Positions 34,434 through 42,532 of a DNA stretch of 64,000 nucleotides are shown here, one piece after another. Position 1 is the first letter of the stretch. Every line of letters begins with the position of its first letter. The translations under genes were made by a program, and so were the position numbers. The stretch is taken from NCBI RefSeq assembly GCF_004959855.1, contig NZ_SPNT01000012.1, positions 1 through 64,000 of the forward strand, written 5' to 3'. This DNA is from Nitratireductor sp. XY-223. Lineage in GTDB: Bacteria > Pseudomonadota > Alphaproteobacteria > Rhizobiales > Rhizobiaceae. The notes under the pieces are model-generated. The model saw only the letters and a program-made list of their open reading frames with translations, had not been told where the DNA came from and searched no databases.

Positions 34434-34495
34434 TCCCGTTGTTGCGCAACGGGATAAACTTGACAAAAACAGTCCCGTTAAATAGAACGATTCTA
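34434..34495 (+). promoter_or_regulatory. rirA promoter with palindromic operator and ICE-like box
   Basis: TTGACA (34460-34465) is followed 17 bp later by TAGAAC (34483-34488). The palindrome TCCCGTTG-N5-CAACGGGA (34434-34454) lies just upstream of -35, and a third half-site TCCCGTT (34473-34479) lies between -35 and -10. TAGAA-CGA-TTCTA (34483-34495), an ICE-type Irr box, covers the -10. The arrangement suggests at least two regulators acting on rirA. Confidence 0.6.
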
Positions 34496-34535
34496 ATCTC
34501 AATCAGAACAAGGCACAGCGTGCCACGGAGCAAGA

Positions 34536-34997
34536 ATGCGGGTAACCAAGCAGACCAACTACGCCGTTCGAATGCTGATGTACTGCGCCGCCGATCCCAA
34601 CGACTTGAGCCGGGTGCCGGACATCGCGAAGGCCTACGGCGTCTCCGAGCTCTTCCTGTTCAAGATCCTCAAGCCGCTCGTCAAGGCCGGTATCATCGAG
34701 ACCGTACGCGGCCGCAATGGCGGTATCCGGCTCGGCCGCGCGGCGGACAAGATCAGCCTGTTCGACGTGATCCGCGTCACCGAAGACAGCTTCGCGATGG
34801 CGGAGTGCTTCGAGAACGATGCCGCCGAATGCCCGCTGGTCGACAGCTGTGCGCTGAACTCGGCATGGCGCGAGGCGCTGAACGCCTTTCTGGGCGTTCT
34901 GGCAACCTATTCGATCGCCGATCTGTCGGCGGCGCGCTTCAACATTGGCAGCCGCCTCGGGCTGGACGATTTGCACAGGGCGGCCGGTACGTCCTGA
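34536..34997 (+). CDS. rirA: Iron-responsive Rrf2-family regulator RirA
   Basis: This 153-residue protein starts MRVTKQTNYAVRMLMYCAA, as in rhizobial RirA, and has the winged helix SRVPDIAKAYGVSELFLFKIL plus VRGRNGGIRLGR. The three cluster-binding Cys are in AECFENDAAECPLVDSCALN. With its 4Fe-4S cluster intact RirA represses iron-uptake genes; it loses the cluster when iron is scarce. GGAG precedes the ATG. It faces the iron-receptor gene, which has an IRO box. Confidence 0.92.
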   Translation: MRVTKQTNYAVRMLMYCAADPNDLSRVPDIAKAYGVSELFLFKILKPLVKAGIIETVRGRNGGIRLGRAADKISLFDVIRVTEDSFAMAECFENDAAECPLVDSCALNSAWREALNAFLGVLATYSIADLSAARFNIGSRLGLDDLHRAAGTS

Positions 34998-35005
34998 CCC
35001 CCGGG

Positions 35006-35677
35006 TCAGAAATAGGCCAGCGGGTCGACACCGATCAGGTCGCCGTGAAACGCCAGCATCAGCGCATAGAGCGCCAGGCCACATGCCGCTTCGACCGCAA
35101 GCCGCGGTGAGAGCGCTCTGCGGAGCCTGTCACCGATCGATCCGGAAGTCACCGAGATTGCTGCGGCGTAATCGTCTGCGGACAGGCGCGAGCGGGCGCG
35201 CCTTTCGAGCACCGGCCGGCTGGTGACGCAAAACGCCGCGAAACTTCCGAACATGACGACCCCGACCGCATCGCCATTGGCGATGCAGTGAGCCACGGAC
35301 CAGAGAAAGAGCGCCCAAAGGACGGGATGGCGCGTCAGCGCCAGGATGCCCGGATGTTGCGGATCGGCAGTCCCGCCGCGCAGCGATATGGAGACCGGGC
35401 TGGGGCGCGTCGCGCCGCAGGACAGAAGCACCGCCGCAATTGCCGTCAGAATGAGCGCCAAAATGACGGACATTCGGGTGGTCTGCCAGAGCGCGATGTG
35501 CGGAGCCCGCGCCGCGGCGGCGATCAGCCACGCAAGCAGCGCCAGCGACAACACCGAGTAGAGGACCAGGTAGGCACGCCGGCCGAGGATGCCGATCAGG
35601 CGGTCGCGCAGCCCGGTGCGCGCCGGCAGCACATGCGCGCCGATGAACACCAGGAACGCGACAACGAATTCGGCCAT
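35006..35677 (-). CDS. NnrU-family membrane protein
   Basis: This 223-residue protein has about six membrane helices (VVAFLVFIGAHVLPA, AYLVLYSVLSLALLAWLIAAAA and others). It carries the NnrU motif GILALTRHPVLWALFLWSVAHCIANGD, whose conserved His residues could hold a cofactor. NnrU was named for its link to nitric oxide/denitrification genes, but family members also occur elsewhere, as here. The biochemical role is not established. It is convergent with rirA. Confidence 0.82.
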   Translation of the reverse strand: MAEFVVAFLVFIGAHVLPARTGLRDRLIGILGRRAYLVLYSVLSLALLAWLIAAAARAPHIALWQTTRMSVILALILTAIAAVLLSCGATRPSPVSISLRGGTADPQHPGILALTRHPVLWALFLWSVAHCIANGDAVGVVMFGSFAAFCVTSRPVLERRARSRLSADDYAAAISVTSGSIGDRLRRALSPRLAVEAACGLALYALMLAFHGDLIGVDPLAYF

Positions 35678-35756
35678 CAGGATGCACCCTCCAATTCAAC
35701 CGCTTCTTAAGCGACGGGAGGAATGGGTGAAAGACCCGCGGATGCGGCCAATCCGC

Positions 35757-36209
35757 TCAGAGCTTCTTCAGGCAGTCGATACAGGTTTTGCGGATCGCCC
35801 GGAGTTCGCCGAGCGTGTCGTCGATCATCGCCCTCTTCTGTTGCAGTTCCGCGATCGCCTTGTCCGATTCGCTGACCACATATTCCAGTTGCGAGCGCTG
35901 CCCCTCGCCGTGTTCGCCGTAGAGATCGAGGAAATGCCTGATCTGCGCCAGGGTCGAGCCGATGGCCTTGGCGCGCAGGATCAGCGCCAACCGCGCCCTG
36001 TCGCGCCGCGTATAGACACGGGCCCCATTCACCCGCGCCGGATGAATGAGATCCTTGTTTTCATAGAAGCGGATGGTGCGTGTGGTGATGCCGAATTCTT
36101 CGGCGAGTTCCGCGATGCCGAAAAGATCGCGGCCTTCCTCGGCCGGCCGCGGCTCCAGCGCCAAACCGGCGTCCTTGACCGCATTCCGCTCCTGGCCGGT
36201 CTGGCTCAC
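35757..36209 (-). CDS. MerR-family regulator, LiuR-like
   Basis: This 150-residue regulator has the MerR winged helix LFGIAELAEEFGITTRTIRFYENKDLIHPARVNGARVYTRRDRARLALILRAKAIG, a coiled-coil helix and a C-terminal CIDCLKKL pair of Cys. The sequence resembles LiuR, which controls branched-chain amino acid and acyl-CoA catabolism. It starts with GTG at 36209, four bases after the SCP2 stop. It probably binds the palindrome at 36585-36598 between SCP2 and acyl-CoA dehydrogenase genes. Confidence 0.85.
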   Translation of the reverse strand: MSQTGQERNAVKDAGLALEPRPAEEGRDLFGIAELAEEFGITTRTIRFYENKDLIHPARVNGARVYTRRDRARLALILRAKAIGSTLAQIRHFLDLYGEHGEGQRSQLEYVVSESDKAIAELQQKRAMIDDTLGELRAIRKTCIDCLKKL

Positions 36210-36212
36210 CGG

Positions 36213-36494
36213 CTAAAGAACCTGCCCGAGTTTCATGGCGACGCTCATGTCGCCGTCGACCTTGAGTTTGCCTTGCATGAATGCGCCTGTCGGATCGAGT
36301 TCGCCGGCTATGATCGACTGCAGGTCCTCAAGGCTGACGCTGATCGTGCAATCGGCTTCCTGGTCTTCCGTGCTGACGGTCTGGTTGTCGATGACCAGTA
36401 CGCCGTCATCGCCGCAATCGAATTTGACGACACTGTCGAAGGACCCCTCGGCGACACGGTCTTTCATCGATTCCGCAATTTCAGCAACACTCAT
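36213..36494 (-). CDS. SCP2 sterol-binding domain protein
   Basis: This 93-residue single-domain SCP2 protein (MSVAEIAESMKDRV, DCTISVSLEDLQSIIAGELDPTGAFMQGKLKVDGDMSVAMKL) is a small lipid/acyl-CoA-binding fold. Two start codons lie six bases apart; that at 36494 is chosen because AAGGAG is seven bases upstream of it and directly abuts the other. It is transcribed with the MerR gene and divergent from the acyl-CoA dehydrogenase gene. Confidence 0.85.
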   Translation of the reverse strand: MSVAEIAESMKDRVAEGSFDSVVKFDCGDDGVLVIDNQTVSTEDQEADCTISVSLEDLQSIIAGELDPTGAFMQGKLKVDGDMSVAMKLGQVL

Positions 36495-36584
36495 GTCCAT
36501 ACTCCTTGGCTCTGATGTGGGTGCTTCAATGGTATACGCATAGCCGCACTTCACTGCAACGAGTTTTCGCATGGTCGAATTGAT

Positions 36585-36598
36585 TGACGTATACGTCA
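36585..36598. promoter_or_regulatory. 14-bp perfect palindrome, probable MerR/LiuR operator
   Basis: TGACGTATACGTCA lies in the 190-bp divergent gap between SCP2 and acyl-CoA dehydrogenase genes, 91 bp from one start and 88 from the other. The symmetric placement suggests control of both promoters by the MerR-type protein encoded in the same unit. Confidence 0.65.
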
Positions 36599-36685
36599 CT
36601 TAATGAAATGATCGTCCAGCCGGTTCCCGTCGGGCCGGCACAATCAGGCGCGAATTGGCCGGGTTCGGCAGCGAGGAGGAAACAA

Positions 36686-37834
36686 ATGCAGCTTACCGAG
36701 GAACATGAGCAACTGCGCAACACGGTCACCAGGTTCGTCGAAACGGAGATCAATCCATATGTCGACGAATGGGAGGAGGCGGAACTGTTCCCGGCCCATG
36801 AAGTGTTCGCCAAGCTCGGTGCACTCGGCCTGCTCGGCATAAAATACGATCCCGACTGCGGCGGACTGGGTCTCGATTTTTCCTATTCCATGGTTATGGC
36901 CGAGGCGCTCGGCAATGTTCACTGCGGCGGCGTGCCGATGGCCATCGGCGTTCAGACCGATATGTGCACGCCGGCGCTCAACCGCTTCGGCACGGACGAG
37001 TTGAAACAGGAATGGCTGACGCCCTCCATCGCCGGCGAGATGGTCGGTTGCATCGGCGTCTCCGAGGCCGGCGGCGGCTCCGATGTCGCCGCCATCCGCA
37101 CAACGGCGACGGTCGACGGCGGCGACTACGTGATAAACGGCTCGAAAATGTGGATCACCAACGGCCTGCAGGCCGACTGGTGCTGTCTCCTGGCGAACAC
37201 CGGCGAAGGCGCCGTGCACAAGAACAAGTCGCTGATCATCGTGCCCCTAAACGCCAAGGGCGTCGAGCGCCAGAAAATCCACAAGATCGGCATGCACGCT
37301 TCGGATACGGCGCAGCTCTTCTTCGACAATGTCCGTGTTCCCAGGCGCAACCTTATCGGCCAGGAGGGCATGGGATTCACTATGCAGATGATGCAGTTTC
37401 AGGAGGAGCGGCTTTGGGTCGCCGCGTCCAGCCTGCTGGCGCTGGACCGGCTGATCGACCTGACGATCGAATACACCCGCGAGCGGCGGACCTTTGGCCG
37501 GCCGATCCTCGACAACCAGGTCGTGCATTTCCGGCTGGCCGAGCTGCGCACCGAGGTCGAGGCGCTGCGCGCGCTGACCTGGCGCGCGGTAGACGAATAT
37601 GTTGGCGGCAAGGACGTCACCAAGACCGCCTCCATGGCAAAGCTGAAAAGCGGCAGGCTCTACCGCGAAGTGGCCGATTCCTGCCTGCAGTACTGGGGCG
37701 GCATGGGCTTTACCGCCGACAATCCGATCAGCCGCGCCTACCGGGACGGACGGATCGCCTCGATCGGCGGCGGCGCCGACGAGATCATGCTCGGTATTAT
37801 CAGCAAGCTGGAAGGCACGCTGCCCGCCGGCTAG
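36686..37834 (+). CDS. Acyl-CoA dehydrogenase, isovaleryl/long-chain type
   Basis: This 382-residue flavoenzyme has VSEAGGGSDVAAIRTTA and WITNGLQADW for FAD and substrate, and RRTFGRPILDNQVV. At the usual catalytic Glu position near the C-terminus (YEGT in short- and medium-chain enzymes) it has IGGGADE. A Glu instead occurs in QEERLW (240-241), the place used by isovaleryl- and long-chain enzymes. That implies branched or long acyl-CoA substrates. GAGGAGG precedes the ATG at 36686. The LiuR-like regulator and SCP2 lie divergently. Confidence 0.9.
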   Translation: MQLTEEHEQLRNTVTRFVETEINPYVDEWEEAELFPAHEVFAKLGALGLLGIKYDPDCGGLGLDFSYSMVMAEALGNVHCGGVPMAIGVQTDMCTPALNRFGTDELKQEWLTPSIAGEMVGCIGVSEAGGGSDVAAIRTTATVDGGDYVINGSKMWITNGLQADWCCLLANTGEGAVHKNKSLIIVPLNAKGVERQKIHKIGMHASDTAQLFFDNVRVPRRNLIGQEGMGFTMQMMQFQEERLWVAASSLLALDRLIDLTIEYTRERRTFGRPILDNQVVHFRLAELRTEVEALRALTWRAVDEYVGGKDVTKTASMAKLKSGRLYREVADSCLQYWGGMGFTADNPISRAYRDGRIASIGGGADEIMLGIISKLEGTLPAG

Positions 37835-37861
37835 CCAGACACGCTCCAGAGCCCAACAGGG

Positions 37862-38611
37862 TCAGGTGTTTTGAGCTGGCGGCGGGTTCCAACCCATCAG
37901 ATTGTATAGGTCGTAGCGCGCAATGCCGATATATTCGTGCAGGGCGATATCCGCCAACGCGGTATTGTAGGCCAGCGGCAGGCGCGACCTTACTGGCTGC
38001 AGGACGAAAACCGCCATTGGCCGGGCATCGATACCGAAATGCCCGAAATAGAGCAGGCTGCGGCGCATATGAAAGGCTGAAGTGACGAGGAAATAGCGGT
38101 CGAAGGGCGTGTTCTTCACCAGTTCGCCCGTGTATCTGGCGTTTTCGAACGTATTGCGGCTGCGGGTTTCGGTCAGGATATCCGATGACGGAACGCCGAG
38201 ATCGGCGAGCGCGGCGGCGTATATGTCGGCCTCAGCCACGCCGGCAACTCTCGGATCGCCGCCGCTCGCGACGATTTTGCAGGACCGTTGCGCGGATTTG
38301 CAGGAGCGGTAGGCCTCGGCCGCGCCGGCAATGCGGCCATAGGCGATAAGGCCGGGGCGTTCACGACCATCCGTGACGACAACATCCGCTCCCAAAAGAA
38401 TGATGGCGTTGGAAGCCGCCCATTCCGGCGCTGACTGGTCTACATAGGGCGCCCGCAGGCCGTCCAGGACGATCTGCGGTACCGGCCTGGTACCGGCAAG
38501 CACCAGCAGGGCCAGTGCGGGTAAAACCAGCAACGCAGACAGCAATCGCCGAGCGAACAGCGCGCTTGCCAGCGCAAGCAGCAGGAGAACGGAGACGGCA
38601 GGCAGGATCAT
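37862..38611 (-). CDS. YdcF/ElyC-like DUF218 membrane protein
   Basis: This 249-residue protein has two N-terminal membrane helices (VLLLLALASALFARRLLSALLVLPALALLVLAG) and a DUF218 domain exposed outside (AIILLGADVVV, KIVASGGDPRVAGVAEADIYAAALADLGVPSSDILTETRSRNTFENA, FLVTSAFHMRRSLLYF). The motif pattern ASGG...E..SRNT.EN...SAFHM.R is characteristic. ElyC and SanA relatives act in envelope integrity; the substrate is not known. It stands alone. Confidence 0.8.
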   Translation of the reverse strand: MILPAVSVLLLLALASALFARRLLSALLVLPALALLVLAGTRPVPQIVLDGLRAPYVDQSAPEWAASNAIILLGADVVVTDGRERPGLIAYGRIAGAAEAYRSCKSAQRSCKIVASGGDPRVAGVAEADIYAAALADLGVPSSDILTETRSRNTFENARYTGELVKNTPFDRYFLVTSAFHMRRSLLYFGHFGIDARPMAVFVLQPVRSRLPLAYNTALADIALHEYIGIARYDLYNLMGWNPPPAQNT

Positions 38612-38688
38612 GAGGCGGCACTCCTTGAAGAACGGGCACGATAGCGATTGCGACAGATGGCAACGTCAGTCGGTCGACTTCAAGGCCG

Positions 38689-39327
38689 TCACGGATTTTT
38701 CAGATATCCGCGGATCATCTTGATCATCTCTTCGAGAATCTGGTCGGACTTGTATTTGTCCGTGATCTCGATCAGGTCGAATGTTGCACTCACACACTCC
38801 GCGATGATGCGTGCCCGCAACCGCTGGTCGCCCTTGTAGCCGGGATCCGTCTGCTGGAAAAATTCTTCCAGCCTGTCGGCAACCGTTTCCAGCGCCTCCT
38901 GTCCGAGTCCGGTGAGATGCGGTGTTGAGCGCAAAGCGCTGTTGACGACTGCGGCGCCGCGCTGCTTGGTCCTCAGGCGGGCAAGGTCCCGCAGGGATTC
39001 GACGAAATTCTCCACCCAGTCGCCATCCATCTGCAGCAGTTCCTGCAGCTTCTGACGACGGATTTCGTCCCTCTCCGCGACCTGGCGGCGGCTGATCTCG
39101 GCGATCACCTGGTGCTTGTTCGGAAAGTAGCTGTAGACGGCGGCCACGTTGATGCCGGCGCGGTCGGCGATTTTTTGCATGGTTATGCCGGAGAATCCCT
39201 CAACCTCCAGCATCTCGACCGTCGCCCCGAGTATCTGCCGCACCGTTTCCCTCGAGCGCTGCTGCTTGGGCAATCTGCGCCCAGGCACGAGCAACGGATT
39301 GGTTTTCTGATCCTGATTAGATGGCAT
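38689..39327 (-). CDS. TetR-family transcriptional regulator
   Basis: This 212-residue regulator has the helix-turn-helix QRSRETVRQILGATVEMLEVEGFSGITMQKIADRAGINVAAVYSYFPNKHQVIAEI. The ligand domain is helical and without obvious similarity. Its likely operator is the palindrome at 39383-39396. No catabolic or efflux gene adjoins it on the same strand, so its targets are unknown. Confidence 0.85.
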   Translation of the reverse strand: MPSNQDQKTNPLLVPGRRLPKQQRSRETVRQILGATVEMLEVEGFSGITMQKIADRAGINVAAVYSYFPNKHQVIAEISRRQVAERDEIRRQKLQELLQMDGDWVENFVESLRDLARLRTKQRGAAVVNSALRSTPHLTGLGQEALETVADRLEEFFQQTDPGYKGDQRLRARIIAECVSATFDLIEITDKYKSDQILEEMIKMIRGYLKNP

Positions 39328-39382
39328 TCGCCCCCCGAATGTTCCGCGCCTATTTCTAACAGGTACCGGCTATGACCGCTAC

Positions 39383-39396
39383 AAAACCACGGTTTT
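39383..39396. promoter_or_regulatory. 14-bp palindrome upstream of tetR-like gene
   Basis: AAAACC-AC-GGTTTT is a perfect inverted repeat centred 62 bp upstream of the TetR-type start codon, suiting autoregulation. Confidence 0.55.
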
Positions 39397-39864
39397 AATT
39401 GCATATACGCATCTTATAATGTGTTGATGCGCGGCCGATCATCGGCCTCCGCAAATCGCTATCCGTAACCCTTTGTAAAATAACATTTTATTTCTGGAAG
39501 CCGCGCTTAAAACGGGGCAAATATCCCTTTCCGGCGCGCCGAATTTCGAGAGTCTTGCTTAACGATCCGAAAAAAACTTTGTGAAAACATGAAAAAAATT
39601 CGCGTTTTTGGCGAGTGGAAATCGGCACAATCGAATCCGCCCGCGGCTCTATTGCCCTTGGCACGCGTCTGTTGATAATCTCCACTTTGGAGCCGCTCTA
39701 AGAATGGGCTGCCCGTGATTTCTCGATGAAGCGGTGCCGGGAACCGACCTGCAGAATCGCGGTGGCGTCCGCGAATTCAGCCGCAAGGACGAGAACGACA
39801 GCGGACGAACGCAGCCGGCGCCCGGCGCGAAAGGACGTGCAACCGGGAGGAAGAAAATCCAATA
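39397..39864. other. AT-richer non-coding gap before the cox regulator
   Basis: No gene is supported between the tetR operator and the MHYT-LytTR gene. The stretch 39470-39620 has several A/T runs and is less GC-rich than its surroundings. Short reading frames here lack ribosome sites and family resemblance. It probably contains the promoter of the MHYT-LytTR gene, but I cannot place -35/-10 boxes with confidence. Confidence 0.5.
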
Positions 39865-41025
39865 ATGCTGGAGGTGCACTACTCTCCATTTCTCGTCGGT
39901 GCGTCCGTGCTTGTCGCCGTCATGGCTGCTTTTACCTGCCTGCGCCTCACGAACGGGCTGCGCAATCTTCCGGTGCCGCGCCGCAAGGTGCGTATCGCGC
40001 AGGCCTCCGTCGCGCTCGGCGGCGGTATCTGGTCCATGCACTTCATCGGCATGCTGGCCGTCACGCTGCCCTTCATTGTTTCATACGACCCCTTGCTGAC
40101 CCTGAGTTCGGCGCTCATCGCCATACTGATCACCGGTTGCGGCCTGCTTCTGCTGCACTTCGGCGAGCGCACCAATCTCCGCATCCTGCTGTCCGGGACG
40201 CTGACCGGCATCGGCATAGCCTCCATGCACTACACCGGCATGGCAGCCATATCCGCGAACTGTGTCGTCAGCTACCGTCCCGCCGGCATCGTGCTGTCGG
40301 TGCTGATCGCCATCGCCGCCTCGACGCTGGCCATGTGGCTGGCCTATTCCAACCGCTCGCTCCTGCGCACCGCCATAGGCGCCGTTGTGCTCGGCCTGTC
40401 GATCTCCGCCATGCATTACGCGGCGATGCTCAATACGAGTTTTGCCCAGGCCGTTGACTTCGTCGCCGAACCGATCCCGGCACTCGATCCGCAGATCCTG
40501 GCGATTTCCGTGAGCCTCAGCGCGTTTGTCATCTGCGGCCTGTTCCTGCTGCTGGCGGTTCCCATGGAAGAAACCGCCGAAGAGGCCGACTCACCGCAGG
40601 AAGCGGTAAAGGAAACTGCATCGGCCGGCACCCGGCAGGCTGCGCGCGCACCCAATGTCTCGCTGAGCCGCGCGGGAAAGATGATCCCGCCCGTCAAGAA
40701 CAGCATTCCTTATGAGAAGGAAGGAACCGTCCGCTTCATGAACACCGACCGCATTCTGGCGATCGAGAGCGACGGTCACTACACCAAGATACGCACGGAC
40801 GAAGATGCGCTTTTCTGCCCTTGGTCGCTGTCGAAGGTCGAGAAGAGCCAGCTTGCCGACCGCTTCCTGAAGACCCACCGCCGCTACCTGGTCAACCCGG
40901 CCCACATCAACGGGCTCAAGAAGGTGGGCGACCAGATGTTCTGCTATGTCGGCAAGGCCGCTGAGCTGGAAGTTCCGGTCAGCCGGTCGCGCGCCAAGGA
41001 CCTGCGCAACCTGCTCGGCGTCTGA
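39865..41025 (+). CDS. MHYT-LytTR membrane-bound transcription regulator (CoxC/CoxH-like)
   Basis: This 386-residue protein has an N-terminal seven-helix MHYT sensor domain with three motifs (MHFIGM 58-63, MHYTGM 121-126, MHYAAM 183-188), thought to bind metal or a diatomic gas. A Glu/Ala-rich linker follows, then a C-terminal LytTR DNA-binding domain (ILAIESDGHYTKIRTDEDALFCPWSL and FLKTHRRYLVNPAHINGLKK). Proteins of this architecture, CoxC and CoxH, are encoded in the Oligotropha cox cluster. The gene lies directly upstream of coxMSL, and a LytTR-like direct repeat follows it. Confidence 0.88.
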   Translation: MLEVHYSPFLVGASVLVAVMAAFTCLRLTNGLRNLPVPRRKVRIAQASVALGGGIWSMHFIGMLAVTLPFIVSYDPLLTLSSALIAILITGCGLLLLHFGERTNLRILLSGTLTGIGIASMHYTGMAAISANCVVSYRPAGIVLSVLIAIAASTLAMWLAYSNRSLLRTAIGAVVLGLSISAMHYAAMLNTSFAQAVDFVAEPIPALDPQILAISVSLSAFVICGLFLLLAVPMEETAEEADSPQEAVKETASAGTRQAARAPNVSLSRAGKMIPPVKNSIPYEKEGTVRFMNTDRILAIESDGHYTKIRTDEDALFCPWSLSKVEKSQLADRFLKTHRRYLVNPAHINGLKKVGDQMFCYVGKAAELEVPVSRSRAKDLRNLLGV

Positions 41026-41033
41026 TTGCGGCT

Positions 41034-41069
41034 GCCGTTCGTGCAAAATAAGGACCGTTTGTGCAAAAT
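41034..41069 (+). promoter_or_regulatory. Direct repeats upstream of coxM, candidate LytTR binding site
   Basis: CCGTTYGTGCAAAAT occurs at 41035-41049 and 41055-41069, one mismatch apart and offset by exactly 20 bp (two helical turns). The embedded 9-mers GCCGTTCGT and ACCGTTTGT fit the general LytTR consensus [TA][AC][CA]GTTN[AG][TG], the second perfectly. Such tandem 9-mers with about 10-13 bp between them are the usual LytTR operator. A hairpin GCCGCT/AGCGGC follows at 41070-41090. Confidence 0.7.
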
Positions 41070-41149
41070 GCCGCTCATTGGTGAAGCGGCAATTCTTTCT
41101 CCCGGGCTGACGCGTCCAAGATGGGCGCATCAGTTTTGGGAGGAACTTC

Positions 41150-42013
41150 ATGATACCCGGATCATTCGATTACCACCGGCCGCGCACGCTCAATGAAGCG
41201 GTCGGCCTCTTGGCCGACCATGCGGGTGATGCATTCATCCTCGCCGGCGGACACAGCCTAATTCCGATGATGAAGCTCAGGATGGCGACACCGGAGCATC
41301 TCATCGACATCCAGGACATCGGCGAGCTCACCGGCATCAATGTGGCGGGCGGCACCATCGAAATCGGCGCCGCGGTAACACAGGCTGCCCTGATCTCCTC
41401 AGCTGCTCTGGCGGATGCATGCCCGATCCTGCGCGAGACGTCTCTGCAGATCGCCGATCCGCAAATCCGCAATGTCGGAACCATCGGCGGCAATGTCGCC
41501 AACGGCGATCCGGGCAACGACATGCCGGCCGTCATGCAGGCGCTCGATGCAGAATACCTGCTGCACGGCGGCGGCGGCGAGCGCACCGTAAAGGCACGCG
41601 ACTTCTACGAGGCCGCCTATTTCACCGCCCGCGACGAATCCGAGATCCTGACCTCCATCCGCATACCCGTGCCGGCGCAGGGTCACGGCTACAGCTACCA
41701 GAAGCAGAAGCGCAAGATCGGCGACTACGCCACCGCCGCCGCCGCTGTCATCCTGTCCGTGTCTAACGGCAACTGCACTGCCGCCTCCATCGCGCTCACC
41801 AACGTGGCCGACACGCCGCTCTGGGCACAGGCGGCGTCTGACGCACTGGTCGGCACCGACCTGGGCGCCGCCGCGGTTACGGCAGCGGTGGATGCCGCGC
41901 GCGCCATCACCGATCCGGCCTCCGACGGGCGCGGCCCGTCCGAATACCGCACCCATGTCGCCGGCATCATGGTCAAACGCGCCATCGAGGCGGCCCACGA
42001 GAGAGCTGCCTGA
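41150..42013 (+). CDS. coxM: Carbon monoxide dehydrogenase medium (FAD) subunit CoxM
   Basis: This 287-residue flavoprotein subunit passes electrons from the FeS protein to the quinone pool. Its FAD motifs lie exactly where they do in the Oligotropha enzyme: AGGHS at 32-36 and TIGG at 111-114, followed by NVANGDPGNDMPA. GGGAGG precedes the ATG. It is first in coxMSLDEF-mobA-like-coxG, with coxS 27 bp downstream. Confidence 0.95.
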   Translation: MIPGSFDYHRPRTLNEAVGLLADHAGDAFILAGGHSLIPMMKLRMATPEHLIDIQDIGELTGINVAGGTIEIGAAVTQAALISSAALADACPILRETSLQIADPQIRNVGTIGGNVANGDPGNDMPAVMQALDAEYLLHGGGGERTVKARDFYEAAYFTARDESEILTSIRIPVPAQGHGYSYQKQKRKIGDYATAAAAVILSVSNGNCTAASIALTNVADTPLWAQAASDALVGTDLGAAAVTAAVDAARAITDPASDGRGPSEYRTHVAGIMVKRAIEAAHERAA

Positions 42014-42040
42014 GCGGCGCCCGGATTTTCGGAGAATTCC

Positions 42041-42532
42041 ATGTCAAAGACACACGTAAAGATGACCGTCAACGGCAAGGCGGTGGAAGCACTCGCCGAA
42101 CCGCGCACCCTGCTCATCCACTTCCTGCGCGAAGAGCTTGACCTGACCGGCCCGCATATCGGCTGCGACACCAGCCACTGCGGCGCCTGCACGGTCGATA
42201 TCGACGGCAAATCCGTCAAGTCATGCACCGTCTTCGTCGGCCAGGTCGAAGGAGCGGACGTCACCACGATCGAGGGGATCGCCCAACCCGACGGCACGTT
42301 GCACGCCGTCCAGGAGGCGTTCCGCCAGCATCACGGACTGCAGTGCGGCTTCTGTACGCCGGGCATGATCACCCGCGCCTGGCGGCTGCTGCAGGAGAAC
42401 CCGAACCCGACCGAAGAGGAGATCCGCTTCGGCATCAGCGGCAACCTGTGCCGTTGCACCGGCTACCAGAACATCGTCAAGGCCATCCAGGCCGCCGCCG
42501 AGGAGCTTTCGGTCAAGGAGGCAGCAGAATGA
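42041..42532 (+). CDS. coxS: Carbon monoxide dehydrogenase small (2Fe-2S) subunit CoxS
   Basis: This 163-residue iron-sulfur subunit has two 2Fe-2S clusters: Cys42, Cys47, Cys50 and Cys62 ([10 protein letters not shown]...SC) and Cys102, Cys105, Cys137 and Cys139 (CGFC...CRC). It relays electrons from the Mo-Cu site to FAD in CoxM. It ends by overlapping coxL as ATGA. Confidence 0.95.
   Translation: MSKTHVKMTVNGKAVEALAEPRTLLIHFLREELDLTGPHIGCDTSHCGACTVDIDGKSVKSCTVFVGQVEGADVTTIEGIAQPDGTLHAVQEAFRQHHGLQCGFCTPGMITRAWRLLQENPNPTEEEIRFGISGNLCRCTGYQNIVKAIQAAAEELSVKEAAE

Noticed and set aside
39488-39685. 65-codon frame in the gap before the cox regulator
   Set aside because: It has no ribosome site, no recognisable family and lies in A/T-rich non-coding sequence.
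42223-42528. N-terminal extension of CoxL from an upstream start
   Set aside because: It is out of frame over coxS; the ATG at 42529 overlaps the coxS stop and gives the known enzyme length and residue numbering.
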